A DNA stretch of 64,000 nt from Hinthialibacter sp964556895 (GTDB lineage Bacteria > Hinthialibacterota > Hinthialibacteria > Hinthialibacterales > Hinthialibacteraceae): assembly GCA_964556895.1 (NCBI GenBank), contig CAZKYC010000010.1, positions 1 through 64,000 of the forward strand, read 5' to 3'. Below, in pieces: positions 36,468 to 46,541 of the stretch. Each line of letters starts with the position of its first letter. Position 1 is the stretch's first letter. The notes beneath the pieces were generated by a model, which did no database searches, was not told where the DNA came from, and saw nothing but the letters and a program-made list of their open reading frames with translations. Made by a program: the position numbers and the translations under genes.

Positions 36468-37991
36468 ATGAAACGCCGAACTTTCTTACAAGCCAGCGCG
36501 GCGGCGCTTTGCGGCGCGACCGCACCAACCGTCAAAGCCGACCAGCGTCCGAATATTTTGTTCGCCATCTCTGACGACCAGTCGTGGCCTCACGCCAGCG
36601 CCTATGGTTCGCGCATGGTCAAGACGCCCGCTTTCGACTGGATGGCGAAAGAAGGCTGTTTGTTCACCAACGTCTACGCTTCCGCGCCGCAATGCTCCCC
36701 CAACCGCGCTTCAATTCTGACGGGCCGCCCCATTTGGAGCCTGGAAGAAGCCGGCACACACAGCAGTTACTTTCCCAAAAAATGGACGGTGTTCCCTGAC
36801 CTGCTCGAAGGCTCCGGCTACACCATCGGCTTCACAGGAAAAGCCTGGGGGCCAGGCGACTGGAAGACGCCAGGGCGTAAGCGCAACCCGGTCGGCAACC
36901 AGTTCTCAAACCGGCGAATGCAAACCACGCCTGAGGGAATCAACAGGAACGATTACGCTGGGAACTTTGAAGATTTCATCAACCAAAAATCCAATAACGC
37001 GCCATTCTTTTTCTGGTATGGCGCCAGCGAGCCGCATCGCGTTTACCAACGCGGCATCGGCGAAGACTCAGGCAAGAAACTGTCTGACGCCGAGGTCCCT
37101 TCGTTTCTGCCCGACAACGGCGTGGTGCGCGGCGACTTGTTAGATTACGCAGTCGAGATTGAGTGGTTCGACTCACACCTGATGCGTATGCTGGAACTGC
37201 TCAAACAGCGCGGCGAACTCGACAACACCATCGTCATCGTCACCAGCGACAATGGAATGCCTTTCCCTGGCGCCAAGGCGACGCTGTATGAGTATGGCAT
37301 CCACATGCCGTTCGCCGTACGCTGGGCCGACGGAATGAACGGCGCCCGCAAGATCAACGACTTTGTCTCGTTTATCGACCTGGCGCCAACTCTTCTCGAA
37401 GCGGCGGGCGTAGAAGCCCACAAAGACATGATGGGCGATAGTTTTCTTGATGTGTTAACATCGAACAAATCCGGCCAGGTTGACCCAGCCCGCGACAGAA
37501 TTTTCGCCGGGCGCGAGCGCCATTCTCACTCGCGGTTTGACAACTGGGGCTACCCTGCGCGCTGCATCCGTAAAGACAACTGGCTCTACATTCGAAACTT
37601 CAAACCGGACCGAATTTTGGCGGGCGACCCGCCCAATTACCATGACATCGACGACGGCCCCGCCAAATCCTATATGATGGACAACCGTGACGACCCAGCC
37701 ATCAAGCCGCTGTTTGACCACTGTTTCGGCAAATACCCGCCCGAACAATTATTTGATGTCAGCAGAGACCCGGGCTGTATGAACAACCTGGCCGACCAAC
37801 CGCAATTGGCCGCAGCCAAGAACCAATTATGGTCAATCCTGCTTGATCAACTTGAGAGAAGCAGAGACCCGCGCGTTAAAGGAAACGGCCATTTGTTTGA
37901 GAGTTACCCGCGTTTTGGCGGTATGCGTCCGCAACTGGGCGGCTTCGCCGAGCGAACAAAATACAACCCGAAATATCAAACCGCGAGGTGA
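36468..37991 (+). CDS. Secreted sulfatase (formylglycine type, Tat signal)
   Basis: The 507-residue enzyme has a Tat-type signal (MKRRTFLQASAAALCGA) that fixes the start at 36468, with GGGGAG upstream. Metal ligands are in ISDDQSW (D36, D37), and C76 in CSPNRASILTGR is the residue converted to formylglycine. IVTSDNG carries further metal-binding residues. Such enzymes remove sulfate from sulfated polysaccharides or small sulfate esters. Cys-type sulfatases need a maturation enzyme, which is not in this window. A -35/-10 promoter was not obvious in the 140-base divergent region. Confidence 0.93.
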   Translation: MKRRTFLQASAAALCGATAPTVKADQRPNILFAISDDQSWPHASAYGSRMVKTPAFDWMAKEGCLFTNVYASAPQCSPNRASILTGRPIWSLEEAGTHSSYFPKKWTVFPDLLEGSGYTIGFTGKAWGPGDWKTPGRKRNPVGNQFSNRRMQTTPEGINRNDYAGNFEDFINQKSNNAPFFFWYGASEPHRVYQRGIGEDSGKKLSDAEVPSFLPDNGVVRGDLLDYAVEIEWFDSHLMRMLELLKQRGELDNTIVIVTSDNGMPFPGAKATLYEYGIHMPFAVRWADGMNGARKINDFVSFIDLAPTLLEAAGVEAHKDMMGDSFLDVLTSNKSGQVDPARDRIFAGRERHSHSRFDNWGYPARCIRKDNWLYIRNFKPDRILAGDPPNYHDIDDGPAKSYMMDNRDDPAIKPLFDHCFGKYPPEQLFDVSRDPGCMNNLADQPQLAAAKNQLWSILLDQLERSRDPRVKGNGHLFESYPRFGGMRPQLGGFAERTKYNPKYQTAR

Positions 37992-38001
37992 GATTAAAGT
38001 T

Positions 38002-38024
38002 CCTCCCCCAAAGTTTGGGTGAGG
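38002..38024. other. Hairpin between convergent sulfatase and GT-C genes
   Basis: CCTCCCCCAAA and TTTGGGTGAGG can pair with one mismatch. No T-tract follows on either strand, so termination is possible but unproven. The rest of 37992-38091 shows nothing. Confidence 0.35.
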
Positions 38025-38091
38025 TTAGGTGGGGGTTGGGTTATTACATTAGCCTTAATGGTGGGCTAAGAAACCTCCGAGTGGTAGATTC

Positions 38092-39843
38092 TCAATACTT
38101 CTTCTCATACAACAACAACGCGGGGGTGATGTAAGCGTCGGGTTCGCGGCGGCGCAATATTTCGAGCGGCTCCATCCAGGCGCCCGCCCCAACGCCCTGT
38201 AAGAACGTCGCGCCAATGATGTAGGTCCCCGGCGGCAACGGCCCCGCGTCTTTCAGTATCGTATGTGGAACCCCGTAGGCGTCAGGCAATGATTTTGGGC
38301 CGAAATAAAACAGATACGGCTCACCGAGTTGATGGTCTTCGATGTATTGCTTGAGAATGATCAGGTCTTGGCCCCAGTCGAGGTTTGAATCAATCGCGAG
38401 ATGGCGGCCGTTTTTTGACCCGCCCGCTAGAGTATTGAAATAAGTAATGTAATGAGGGTGAGTCATCATTGCTTGAACTACACACCATACGACAAGCGCA
38501 AAAAACGCGGCCCGTTTTTTCATATTGGTTTTCTCAAATACAAAGGAAGCCGTAGCGCCTGCGCATAATACCATTAAGTAGGGCAAGACAGGCAACGCAT
38601 GACGATAGCCAATCGCGGCCGTGTTAAACGCCATCAGAATTAACAAATAGATTGCTGGAACCACCAACATCACAACCAGCGCGGGTTGGTCAATCGTGAT
38701 TAATTTCCGCACAAGCAAAAATACGCCAAAACCAAAAATTAACAGCAATGGCAAAGGCGTCTTGATGAGAAACAACGCCGGATAGTAATAGATGAAGCCT
38801 GAATACGAAAACCGCCCAAACAGGTAGCCCATGTGGCCTTGCTGTAAGATTAGGCGAGTCGAGAAAAACCCTTCCCAATGGCTGAACGCGGGCATGTAGT
38901 TTGACAAAAACACCCACAGTGGATCATTGATATCATGCGGATCGAATGGATAGGCGTCCTGAAGGCCTACGATATGGCTGGCGTATAGCAGCGGCGTACG
39001 CGTTTCGATCCATAATTCGCTGTTGACGGGGATACGGTCGGGAATCGAATCGCCGATTTCAAAGGCGTAGCCCGCCCAGATGGTAAAGAACCCTGAGACG
39101 CAAACCACAATCAACATCACCGTCGCCGTGATCGTCTTCTGCATGGCAGGCGATAAGACATCAACCGATTTCGGCATTGAACGGTTTGACGGCTTTGGCA
39201 AAACCAAAAACACCACAAACAAGGCGGGAAACAACAACAGGCCCGAATGCTTACATAGCCAGGCGCCCGCCGCGGCGGCGCCGACCTCCATCAGCATCAG
39301 CCAGTTTGGCTTGCAATAATATTTCCAACACACATACCCGGTGAGGGTATAAAAGAAGATGGTCCCCGCGTCGGTGGTGATGAGTTTTCCATGCGCTAAC
39401 AGGTTGGGCTCAACCACGGTCAGCGCCAGGACGCATAGCCCCGGGCCCCATCCCCACAAGTCTTTCGCCCAAACAAAGACAAGAAAACAGAGCGCGAGCG
39501 ACAGGGCCATGCTGCCCAAGCGGCCCGCGAGTAGCAATTGATGAATCGTATCGGGGTTGGCTTCAAGCAGGCGGTCGCCTGACCCGTTCCAGATACCCTT
39601 GTTCCAACTTTCGTTGTCGTAGTCGAGCTCATAGTCGCACAACGCCGCGGCGAACAAGGCGCAGAACACATTTTGAAAGGGCGGGTCGACGCGGGTGATG
39701 CGAAAATCGCCAGTTGTGACTGCGTATAGGCCGCCCGCCAGGTGGCTGAGTTCGTCCACGGTGGCCGACTTGCGGCTGGCGCTGTGCCACAACAGAGCGG
39801 CGTGAACCGCGAGCAGCAAGACGACAATCAACCAGCGTTTCAT
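38092..39843 (-). CDS. GT-C membrane glycosyltransferase (PMT/ArnT-like)
   Basis: The 583-residue multi-spanning protein has about 11 helices. The ATVDELSHLAGGLY loop after helix 1 holds the Asp-Glu pair typical of PMT/GT39 and ArnT enzymes, and a C-terminal periplasmic domain follows (DSNLDWGQDLIILKQYIEDH). It transfers a sugar from a polyprenyl-phosphate donor to a protein or lipid on the outer face of the inner membrane. The start at 39843 overlaps the stop of the MsbA-like gene by ATGA and gives a clean N-terminal helix. The acceptor is unknown; the MsbA-like neighbour suggests lipid A or another exported glycolipid. Confidence 0.85.
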   Translation of the reverse strand: MKRWLIVVLLLAVHAALLWHSASRKSATVDELSHLAGGLYAVTTGDFRITRVDPPFQNVFCALFAAALCDYELDYDNESWNKGIWNGSGDRLLEANPDTIHQLLLAGRLGSMALSLALCFLVFVWAKDLWGWGPGLCVLALTVVEPNLLAHGKLITTDAGTIFFYTLTGYVCWKYYCKPNWLMLMEVGAAAAGAWLCKHSGLLLFPALFVVFLVLPKPSNRSMPKSVDVLSPAMQKTITATVMLIVVCVSGFFTIWAGYAFEIGDSIPDRIPVNSELWIETRTPLLYASHIVGLQDAYPFDPHDINDPLWVFLSNYMPAFSHWEGFFSTRLILQQGHMGYLFGRFSYSGFIYYYPALFLIKTPLPLLLIFGFGVFLLVRKLITIDQPALVVMLVVPAIYLLILMAFNTAAIGYRHALPVLPYLMVLCAGATASFVFEKTNMKKRAAFFALVVWCVVQAMMTHPHYITYFNTLAGGSKNGRHLAIDSNLDWGQDLIILKQYIEDHQLGEPYLFYFGPKSLPDAYGVPHTILKDAGPLPPGTYIIGATFLQGVGAGAWMEPLEILRRREPDAYITPALLLYEKKY

Positions 39844-41708
39844 GGTTCGGTTTGATGCGAATCGCCGAGCTGGGCTTCGCCGTTTTGAAATTGCAATTCG
39901 TACAATCGTTGATACAAGGCGCATCGGCTGAGCAATACATCATGCGGCCCCGAATCAACGAGGCGCCCCTCCTGCATCACCACAATTCGGTCAGCCTGTA
40001 ACACTGTTGAGAGGCGGTGGGCGATGACAAACACGGTGCGTCCCGTCATAAGGCGGTCAAGCGACTCTTTGACGCGGCGCTCTGATTCGCTGTCAAGCGC
40101 CGAGGTGGCTTCATCAAGAATGAGTATCGGCGCGTTGCGAAAAAACGCCCGCGCAATGGCGATTCGTTGGCATTGCCCGCCCGACAGCGCGGCGCCGTCA
40201 TCGCCGCCGATCACGGTCTGGTAGCCATTGGGCAGTTCGGCGATAAACTCGTGCGCAAACGCCGCTTTGGCGGCTGACTCGACATCGCCTTGGGACGCGT
40301 CAACGCCGCAGGTGATGTTGTCCCAAATGGTTAACGAAAACACCGCCTGTTCTTGAGGGACGTATGCGATCTTCTCGCGCAGCGATGGTAAATCCAACGC
40401 GCGCACGTCGTTTCCATCAATCATGATTCGCCCATCGCTGGGGTCATAAAACCGGGGGATGAGATTGACGAGAGAGGTCTTGCCCGCACCGCTAGGCCCG
40501 ACAAAAGCGACCGTTTCGCCGCGATTGGCGCGCAACGAAATTTGGTCTAACACGGTTCGTTCTCCGTCATACGAAAAACTGACATGGTCAAACTCAACGC
40601 ATCGTTCAAACTGCTTGAGTTCAACCGTTGATGCGTCTTTGGGCAGGGTCGCGTCTTCTTCAATCGCTTCAAACACACGCTCAGCGGCGGCGAGGCCGTG
40701 CTGTAGTTCCTGGATCGATCGTTCGATGCGGCGGATGGGTTGGTAAAGCGACACTAACGCGCCAAGAAAGACGATAAATTCGCCTTTGTCCATGCTTTGT
40801 TGAACGAAGATCACATACCCACCCAACATGAGAATCACGCACACCGCCGCTACACCGATGACCTCGTTCACGGGCGAAGACAGGCCAAACGCTTTCACCT
40901 TGCGCATCATGGCCTGAAAGTTTGCGCGCGTACCGACTTCATAGCGGGTGCGTTGGGTGGACTGCATCCCATACGCCTGAACGACGCGAATCAATCGAAA
41001 GTGGTCTTGAAGAAACGAGCCGATCACCTCCAGCGCGTCTTGGGCCTGACGGCTGGCGATGCGGTTTTTTCGGGCGAAAAAGCGCACCGTGACCACCAAC
41101 ACAGGAGCAATCAATGCGTAGGCCAGCGTCAGTTGCCATTGCAGGATCAACAACCCAGCAAACAAGACGACAACCATGATAGGGTCAAGCAACAGTTGGC
41201 TGAGCGAGTTAAACACATTCACGCCAATCAGGCGTATGTCGGACGTGTAGTATGACAACAGGCCGCCAACCGGGCGCCGGGCGAAATAGGCGGCGTTGTA
41301 GCCCGTCATCTTGTCATACAGTTCATGTTGAAGGTCGAGAATGACGCGGTTGCCGATCCAGTGGGTGGTGTATACCTGGGCGAAACGCAAGACGCTGCGG
41401 AACACCGTAATGCCGAAAAAAAACAGACAGACTATCGCCAACGCCCCGAGCGGGTTGTCTTTTGCGTAATTGACAATCAGATAATAAAGAGGCCCAAGCG
41501 CCCACCCGACCCAAGTGGTTGAGTCAGGCTCGATGCCAAGCCCAAACACCGCCTCGGTCACTGGCTTTAACATCATCAATGACCCCGCGCTGGCAACAGA
41601 CACCAACACGCTGGCGATGACTGCGAAGACGAACGGATACCGATACCTCATCACATACGCAGTCAGATGGCGTAATGCGCTTTGAGGGTTGGCGGGCGTT
41701 CCATTCAT
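39840..41708 (-). CDS. MsbA-like lipid/multidrug ABC exporter
   Basis: The 622-residue half-transporter combines a six-helix membrane domain with one ATPase domain. The ATPase shows Walker A GPSGAGKT, signature LSGGQCQR, Walker B ILILDEATSALDSE and the H-loop FVIAHRLSTV. Homodimers of this layout flip lipid A core or export lipids and drugs. Coupling by ATGA to a GT-C glycosyltransferase and the presence of lpxH in the window favour a lipid substrate. Naming it msbA would go beyond the evidence. Confidence 0.9.
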   Translation of the reverse strand: MNGTPANPQSALRHLTAYVMRYRYPFVFAVIASVLVSVASAGSLMMLKPVTEAVFGLGIEPDSTTWVGWALGPLYYLIVNYAKDNPLGALAIVCLFFFGITVFRSVLRFAQVYTTHWIGNRVILDLQHELYDKMTGYNAAYFARRPVGGLLSYYTSDIRLIGVNVFNSLSQLLLDPIMVVVLFAGLLILQWQLTLAYALIAPVLVVTVRFFARKNRIASRQAQDALEVIGSFLQDHFRLIRVVQAYGMQSTQRTRYEVGTRANFQAMMRKVKAFGLSSPVNEVIGVAAVCVILMLGGYVIFVQQSMDKGEFIVFLGALVSLYQPIRRIERSIQELQHGLAAAERVFEAIEEDATLPKDASTVELKQFERCVEFDHVSFSYDGERTVLDQISLRANRGETVAFVGPSGAGKTSLVNLIPRFYDPSDGRIMIDGNDVRALDLPSLREKIAYVPQEQAVFSLTIWDNITCGVDASQGDVESAAKAAFAHEFIAELPNGYQTVIGGDDGAALSGGQCQRIAIARAFFRNAPILILDEATSALDSESERRVKESLDRLMTGRTVFVIAHRLSTVLQADRIVVMQEGRLVDSGPHDVLLSRCALYQRLYELQFQNGEAQLGDSHQTEP

Positions 41709-41729
41709 GCGCCGGGCGGCCTGTCCGCT

Positions 41730-43199
41730 TTACATCTTGGTTTGATGCAAGGTTTCAAGAAATTCGCGGTTGTTCTTGGTTTTTTTCATACGCTGCAAGA
41801 GCAATTCGACCGCTTCACTGGCGTTCATTTCATTCAACACCTTACGCAACAACCAGACGCGTTCCAGATCGGCGGGGTCGAGAAGCAGCTCTTCTTTACG
41901 CGTCTTAGAGCGGTTGATGTCAATCGCCGGGTAAATGCGGCGTTCGGCCAGTTTACGGTCGAGGTGAAGTTCGAGGTTGCCGGTGCCTTTAAATTCTTCG
42001 TAGATGACGTCGTCCATACGGCTGCCGGTATCAATCAAGGCAGTCGCCAGAATGGAGAGGCTGCCGCCTTCTTCGATGTTACGCGCCGCGCCAAAGAAGC
42101 GCTTGGGCGGAATCAAGGCGCTGGAATCGATCCCACCTGAAAGGATCTTACCGCTGTGCGGCGCCGTCTGGTTATAGGCGCGGGCGAGACGGGTGATCGA
42201 GTCGAGCAAAATGACCACGTCGTGGCGGTATTCAACCAGACGCTTGGCTTTTTCGATGACCATCTCTGCGACTTGAATGTGGCGTTCGGGCGGCTCATCG
42301 AAGGTCGACGAAATAACTTCGCCTTCGACGGTGCGCTTCATTTCGGTGACTTCTTCAGGGCGCTCGTCGATCAGCAAGACGATCATGGTGATTTCTGGGT
42401 TGTTCTTGGTCAGGCTGTTGGCGATTTCTTGCAGCAGCATGGTCTTGCCTGAGTTAGGCGGCGCGACGATCAAAGCGCGTTGGCCTTTGCCCATCGGCGT
42501 AACTAGCTCAATGATGCGCGACGACATGCGGTCTTTGTCATATTCCATCTTCAGCCGCTCGGTCGGGAACAGCGGCGTCAAGTTATCGTAGAGAATCTTA
42601 TCTTTAGCGGCTTCGGGCGGCTCGCCGTTGATGGTTTTGACTTTTAACAACGCAAAATAACGCTCGCCGTCTTTGGGAGGGCGAATCACGCCCGTCACGG
42701 TGTCGCCTTTTCGCAAGCCAAAGCGGCGAATCTGAGACGGTGATACATAAATGTCGTCTGGCCCGGGCAGGTAGCAATAATCGGCGCTGCGCAAGAAGCC
42801 GAAGCCTTCGGGCAACGCTTCTAAGACGCCAGAGCCTTCCATCTCGCCGCTGTCTTTTTCGTCGAGGGCGGCGTGTTCGAGGATCTTATAAATAAGTTCT
42901 TGCTTGCGCAGGCCGCTGACGCCTTCGATTGACATCTCGTTGGCCATTTTGGTGAGGTCAGAAATGGTGAGTTTTTTCAACGTCTCCATTTCGAGATGGC
43001 CGTGTTTTTCGTTGGAGGCGTCTTTGGTTTCGGTGCGGCTTGAGGCGGGCTGGGCGTACCGGTCAGAGCGTTGGTTGTTGTTGTTGCGGTCGTAGCCTTT
43101 GCGTTGACCGCCGCTCCATCCGTTCGAGTTGGAGTTTTTCTTGTCATTGGTGGAACGGCTTGAAGATTTGGCGCGTCGGGTTGGGGTCTTTGATTCCAT
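41730..43199 (-). CDS. rho: Transcription termination factor Rho
   Basis: The 489-residue protein has an N-terminal extension (1-75) that is basic and rich in Ser, Asn, Arg and Gly, then the Rho N helical domain (LKKLTISDLTKMANEM). An OB-fold RNA-binding domain (GFGFLRS...YVSPSQIRRFGLR) and a RecA-type ATPase (Walker A APPNSGKT, VLLIDERPEEVTEM, LLDSITRLARAYN) follow. Rho is a ring helicase that ends transcription at C-rich unstructured RNA. The core is standard. The extension looks intrinsically disordered, like the insert-bearing Rho proteins of Bacteroidetes and Actinobacteria. Confidence 0.97.
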   Translation of the reverse strand: MESKTPTRRAKSSSRSTNDKKNSNSNGWSGGQRKGYDRNNNNQRSDRYAQPASSRTETKDASNEKHGHLEMETLKKLTISDLTKMANEMSIEGVSGLRKQELIYKILEHAALDEKDSGEMEGSGVLEALPEGFGFLRSADYCYLPGPDDIYVSPSQIRRFGLRKGDTVTGVIRPPKDGERYFALLKVKTINGEPPEAAKDKILYDNLTPLFPTERLKMEYDKDRMSSRIIELVTPMGKGQRALIVAPPNSGKTMLLQEIANSLTKNNPEITMIVLLIDERPEEVTEMKRTVEGEVISSTFDEPPERHIQVAEMVIEKAKRLVEYRHDVVILLDSITRLARAYNQTAPHSGKILSGGIDSSALIPPKRFFGAARNIEEGGSLSILATALIDTGSRMDDVIYEEFKGTGNLELHLDRKLAERRIYPAIDINRSKTRKEELLLDPADLERVWLLRKVLNEMNASEAVELLLQRMKKTKNNREFLETLHQTKM

Positions 43200-43221
43200 T
43201 GTTCTACTCTCTTTTTGGTCC

Positions 43222-43875
43222 TTACGTTTGTATGAAGGTTTTTATTTGTTGGTCTAATTCACAAATCGGGCCTTCGTTCCAAAACACCACGTCAGCCCGT
43301 CTGATTTTTTCGTCTTGGGGCAGCTGGGCCGCCTCGCGCTGGTCAAAATTTTTCCCCGCATCTCCACGCGCCTGTAGAAACCGCTCACGGCGCAATTCTG
43401 TCGAGGCGGCGATGACGGCGACCGCGTCAAATTGCGGCCCGTTGCCCCATTCAAAAATCAGGGCGGCGTCGACCACCAAGGGGCCGTCCTCATCGCTTTC
43501 GCGAAACGCGTTCACTCGGCTATACAAGCCATCCATAATATGAGGATGAACAATTTCATTGAGCCTCTTCAATGGTTCGGGATCAGCAAACACAATCGCG
43601 CCAAGTTTGTTTCGGTTAATCTCGCCAGTGTCATTCAATATTTCACAACCAAACGCATCCACCAGTTCATCAAAGACAGGCGAGCCTGTCATCAACAATT
43701 CATGGCCCGCCTGGTCGGCGTTTAACACGATAGAGCCATATTTCTTAAAGCAGCTCGCCGCCACGCTCTTGCCCGCGCCGGGGTTGCCAGTCAAACCAAT
43801 CACGCACCGCTTCGGCGGCTGTCCGGGTTTGGCCAACTGGCTTAGTGATGTAATGGACCCGCTGGTTTGGTTCAT
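43222..43875 (-). CDS. coaE: Dephospho-CoA kinase
   Basis: The 217-residue P-loop kinase has an unusually long lead of about 24 residues before CVIGLTGNPGAGKSVAAS. It then carries the family motifs LNADQAGHELL, IVHPHIM and VVDAALIFEWG, and AVIAASTELRRERFLQ. It phosphorylates dephospho-CoA in the last step of CoA synthesis. The ATG at 43875 overlaps the polA stop by ATGA; a TTG at 43890 is the only longer option. coaE beside polA is a common arrangement. Confidence 0.94.
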   Translation of the reverse strand: MNQTSGSITSLSQLAKPGQPPKRCVIGLTGNPGAGKSVAASCFKKYGSIVLNADQAGHELLMTGSPVFDELVDAFGCEILNDTGEINRNKLGAIVFADPEPLKRLNEIVHPHIMDGLYSRVNAFRESDEDGPLVVDAALIFEWGNGPQFDAVAVIAASTELRRERFLQARGDAGKNFDQREAAQLPQDEKIRRADVVFWNEGPICELDQQIKTFIQT

Positions 43876-46541
43876 TTTAACGAAGCCCAATCCGGCCCGG
43901 CGGCGTAATCAACTGGAATCGGAACGTCCAACTCCATGGCTGACTCCATCAATTCACGGCAGTGCTGGGTCACGTCTTCAATCAGGCTTTCTTTGGCTTC
44001 GATGATCAATTCGTCATGGACGGTCATGATCATTCCGGCCTCATTGTCGCGGCCCCTAAATTCATCAAACACATGAACCATCGCCAGTTTTAACAAGTCT
44101 GCCGCGGAACCTTGAATGGGGCCGTTAATCGCCGCCCGTCGGGCGTTGTCGCGCCTCATTCGGTTGGCGTCGCGAACGCCCGGCGTCGGCACGCGCCGGC
44201 CAAAAATGGTTTCAACATACAGATTATCATTTGCAAAAGCGACCGTTTCATCCATATAGCGCTGAACCAACGGATACCGGGAAAAATAGGTTTCGATATA
44301 CGTCGCCGCTTCGTCATCAGGGATGTTTAATCGGCGCGCCAAACCATACGGCGACATGCCGTAATTCAACCCAAAGTTAATTTCTTTGGCCTTGCGGCGC
44401 ATTTCAGGCGTTACATCGTCTAACTCAACAGAGAACACCTCCGCCGCGGTGCGTTTATGAATGTCTTCGCCCGCCTTGAACGCGCTCAACAGCCCTGGGT
44501 CTTTCGAGCGGTGCGCCAATACGCGCAATTCAATTTGCGAGTAATCCAACGACGCCAGTTTCCAGCCTGGCTCAGCGACAAATGCGCGCCTGACGCGATG
44601 TCCCAAATGTGTCCGGATGGGAATATTTTGTAAATTGGGATCACTGCTTGAGATTCGGCCTGTGTTCACAACCGCCTGGTTATATGAGGTGTGGACGCGG
44701 CCCGTATCCGGACGAATTAATTTTGCCAGTGAATCGAGATATGTGGATTTTATTTTCTGTCGATGGCGATAATCGAGAACGTCTTGAACAAGCGCAACGC
44801 CCTCGGCGGCCAGTTTTTCAAGAACGTCAGCGCGGGTCGTGCGCTTTCGCCCCTTCAATAATTTCAGGTCATCATAGAGGATTTCCGCCAATTGCGAAGG
44901 GGAGTTTATATTAAATTCTTTGCCGACTGATTCAAAAATTCGGCCCTCCAACACCTTCATCTCATCAGCGAGTCCGTTCGACTGCTCATTCAACACGCTT
45001 GGGTCAACACATACACCGCGCCGTTCCATCTCAGCCAACACGCGGACCAAAGGCGCTTCGACCTCGTGATAGAGCCGCTTCATACCGAACGATTCGAGTT
45101 TGGGCAGAAAGATCTGGTTCAAGCGCCAACAGGCGTCAACGTCTTCACACGCGTAAGGCGACGCGTCGGCGATCTCCACATCGGTCATGGATTTTTGGTC
45201 TTTGCCCTCGCCGATCAATTCGGTGATGGGCGTCATGCGCATCATCGCCAAGGTTTCAGCCAGCGCATCTAACTTATGCGATTGGCGGTCAGTCTGGGCC
45301 AAATAGGACGCGATCAGGGTATCGCCGGAGAGGGTTGAAAGTGTAAATCCTTCGTTGCGAAGAATGTGATAATCATATTTGAAATTGTGTGCAAAAAACT
45401 GCACATCCTCATCTTCAAAGAGTTCATTCAATACAGGCCGCGCTTCTTCAAGGTCGAGATTGGCGCCATTGGCGTGTCGAAATGGGATATACCATCCCTG
45501 CCGCGCAGAGACCGAGATCGCCAGCCCGACCATTTGAGCGTCTAACACATCAAGCGAAGTCGTCTCAGTATCAATCGCACAGGCGCCGTTTTTCTTAACG
45601 GTTGTTACGACGTCTTTTAATGCGTTAAGGGTATCAATGGTTTTGTAATCGAGGTCGCTTAAAGGTTCTTTGACGGCTTGGGGGGCATGTTCTCTGGCGA
45701 AGGCGCGAAATTCCATCTCAGTGAAAAACTGATGTATGGCCTCTTGGTCAATGTCGTTGAATTCAAACAGTTCGTCATCAAAGGTTGTCGGGGGAGATTT
45801 TTCGATTCGAAACAGGTCTCGCGACAAGAAGGCTTTTTCTTTGTCGTTGATCAGGTTTTCAACCCGCTTTTTTCCTTTGACTTTATCGAGGTTTTCATAC
45901 AACGTTTCAAGGTCGCCAAATTCTTGGATCAACGCGATCGCCGTCTTTTCGCCTACGCCCGCCACTCCAGGAATGTTATCAATCGAGTCGCCCATCAGCG
46001 CGAAGACTTGCACCAGTTTTTCCGGCTCGACGCCGAAGCGCTCTTTGACATCGTCTGGGCCATATAGTTTGTTTGGCTGGTTTTTCATCGGGGTCAACCG
46101 CAACATCGAAACGTGATCGTCAACCAGTTGCATTAAATCTTTATCGCCTGATACGATTACCGACTCGCGTCCGTGTTCTTTGAGCCAGCGCGCCATGGCG
46201 CCCAAGAGGTCATCGGCCTCAAACCCTTGGGCTTCAACTTGGCCTATCCCTAATAGTTTTGTCGCTTCTTTGATCATGGGAATCTGGGCAATCAATTCTT
46301 CAGGGGGCGCTTCGCGGTTGGCTTTATACTCGGGATACATCTCTGCGCGAAACGTCGGGCCTTCTAAATCGAATGCGACGACCACGCCCGAAGGGGCATG
46401 TTCATTCACGATTGTTTTTAACGTCATCACATAGCCATACAGCGCGTTTGTCGGCGTTCCATCTGAACGCCGCAAGTCGCGGATGGCGTGGTATGAGCGA
46501 AAAAAAACCGAGCTGCCGTCTACCAGAAATACCTTGCTCAT
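43872..46541 (-). CDS. polA: DNA polymerase I
   Basis: The 889-residue polymerase has all three domains. The 5'-3' exonuclease begins VFLVDGSSVFFRSYHAI and includes EAQGFEADDLLG. The 3'-5' exonuclease has IDTETTSLD, so the proofreading Asp/Glu pair is kept. Polymerase motif A is ASLDYSQIELRVLAH; the O-helix is RRKAKEINFGLNYGMSPYGLA; motif C is MTVHDELIIEA. It removes primers and fills gaps. Length is normal, the first gene of a - strand group with coaE. Confidence 0.97.
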   Translation of the reverse strand: MSKVFLVDGSSVFFRSYHAIRDLRRSDGTPTNALYGYVMTLKTIVNEHAPSGVVVAFDLEGPTFRAEMYPEYKANREAPPEELIAQIPMIKEATKLLGIGQVEAQGFEADDLLGAMARWLKEHGRESVIVSGDKDLMQLVDDHVSMLRLTPMKNQPNKLYGPDDVKERFGVEPEKLVQVFALMGDSIDNIPGVAGVGEKTAIALIQEFGDLETLYENLDKVKGKKRVENLINDKEKAFLSRDLFRIEKSPPTTFDDELFEFNDIDQEAIHQFFTEMEFRAFAREHAPQAVKEPLSDLDYKTIDTLNALKDVVTTVKKNGACAIDTETTSLDVLDAQMVGLAISVSARQGWYIPFRHANGANLDLEEARPVLNELFEDEDVQFFAHNFKYDYHILRNEGFTLSTLSGDTLIASYLAQTDRQSHKLDALAETLAMMRMTPITELIGEGKDQKSMTDVEIADASPYACEDVDACWRLNQIFLPKLESFGMKRLYHEVEAPLVRVLAEMERRGVCVDPSVLNEQSNGLADEMKVLEGRIFESVGKEFNINSPSQLAEILYDDLKLLKGRKRTTRADVLEKLAAEGVALVQDVLDYRHRQKIKSTYLDSLAKLIRPDTGRVHTSYNQAVVNTGRISSSDPNLQNIPIRTHLGHRVRRAFVAEPGWKLASLDYSQIELRVLAHRSKDPGLLSAFKAGEDIHKRTAAEVFSVELDDVTPEMRRKAKEINFGLNYGMSPYGLARRLNIPDDEAATYIETYFSRYPLVQRYMDETVAFANDNLYVETIFGRRVPTPGVRDANRMRRDNARRAAINGPIQGSAADLLKLAMVHVFDEFRGRDNEAGMIMTVHDELIIEAKESLIEDVTQHCRELMESAMELDVPIPVDYAAGPDWASLK

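Noticed and set aside
39840..41708. Naming the exporter msbA outright
   Set aside because: Motifs are shared by many half-size lipid and drug exporters; the neighbours are suggestive only.
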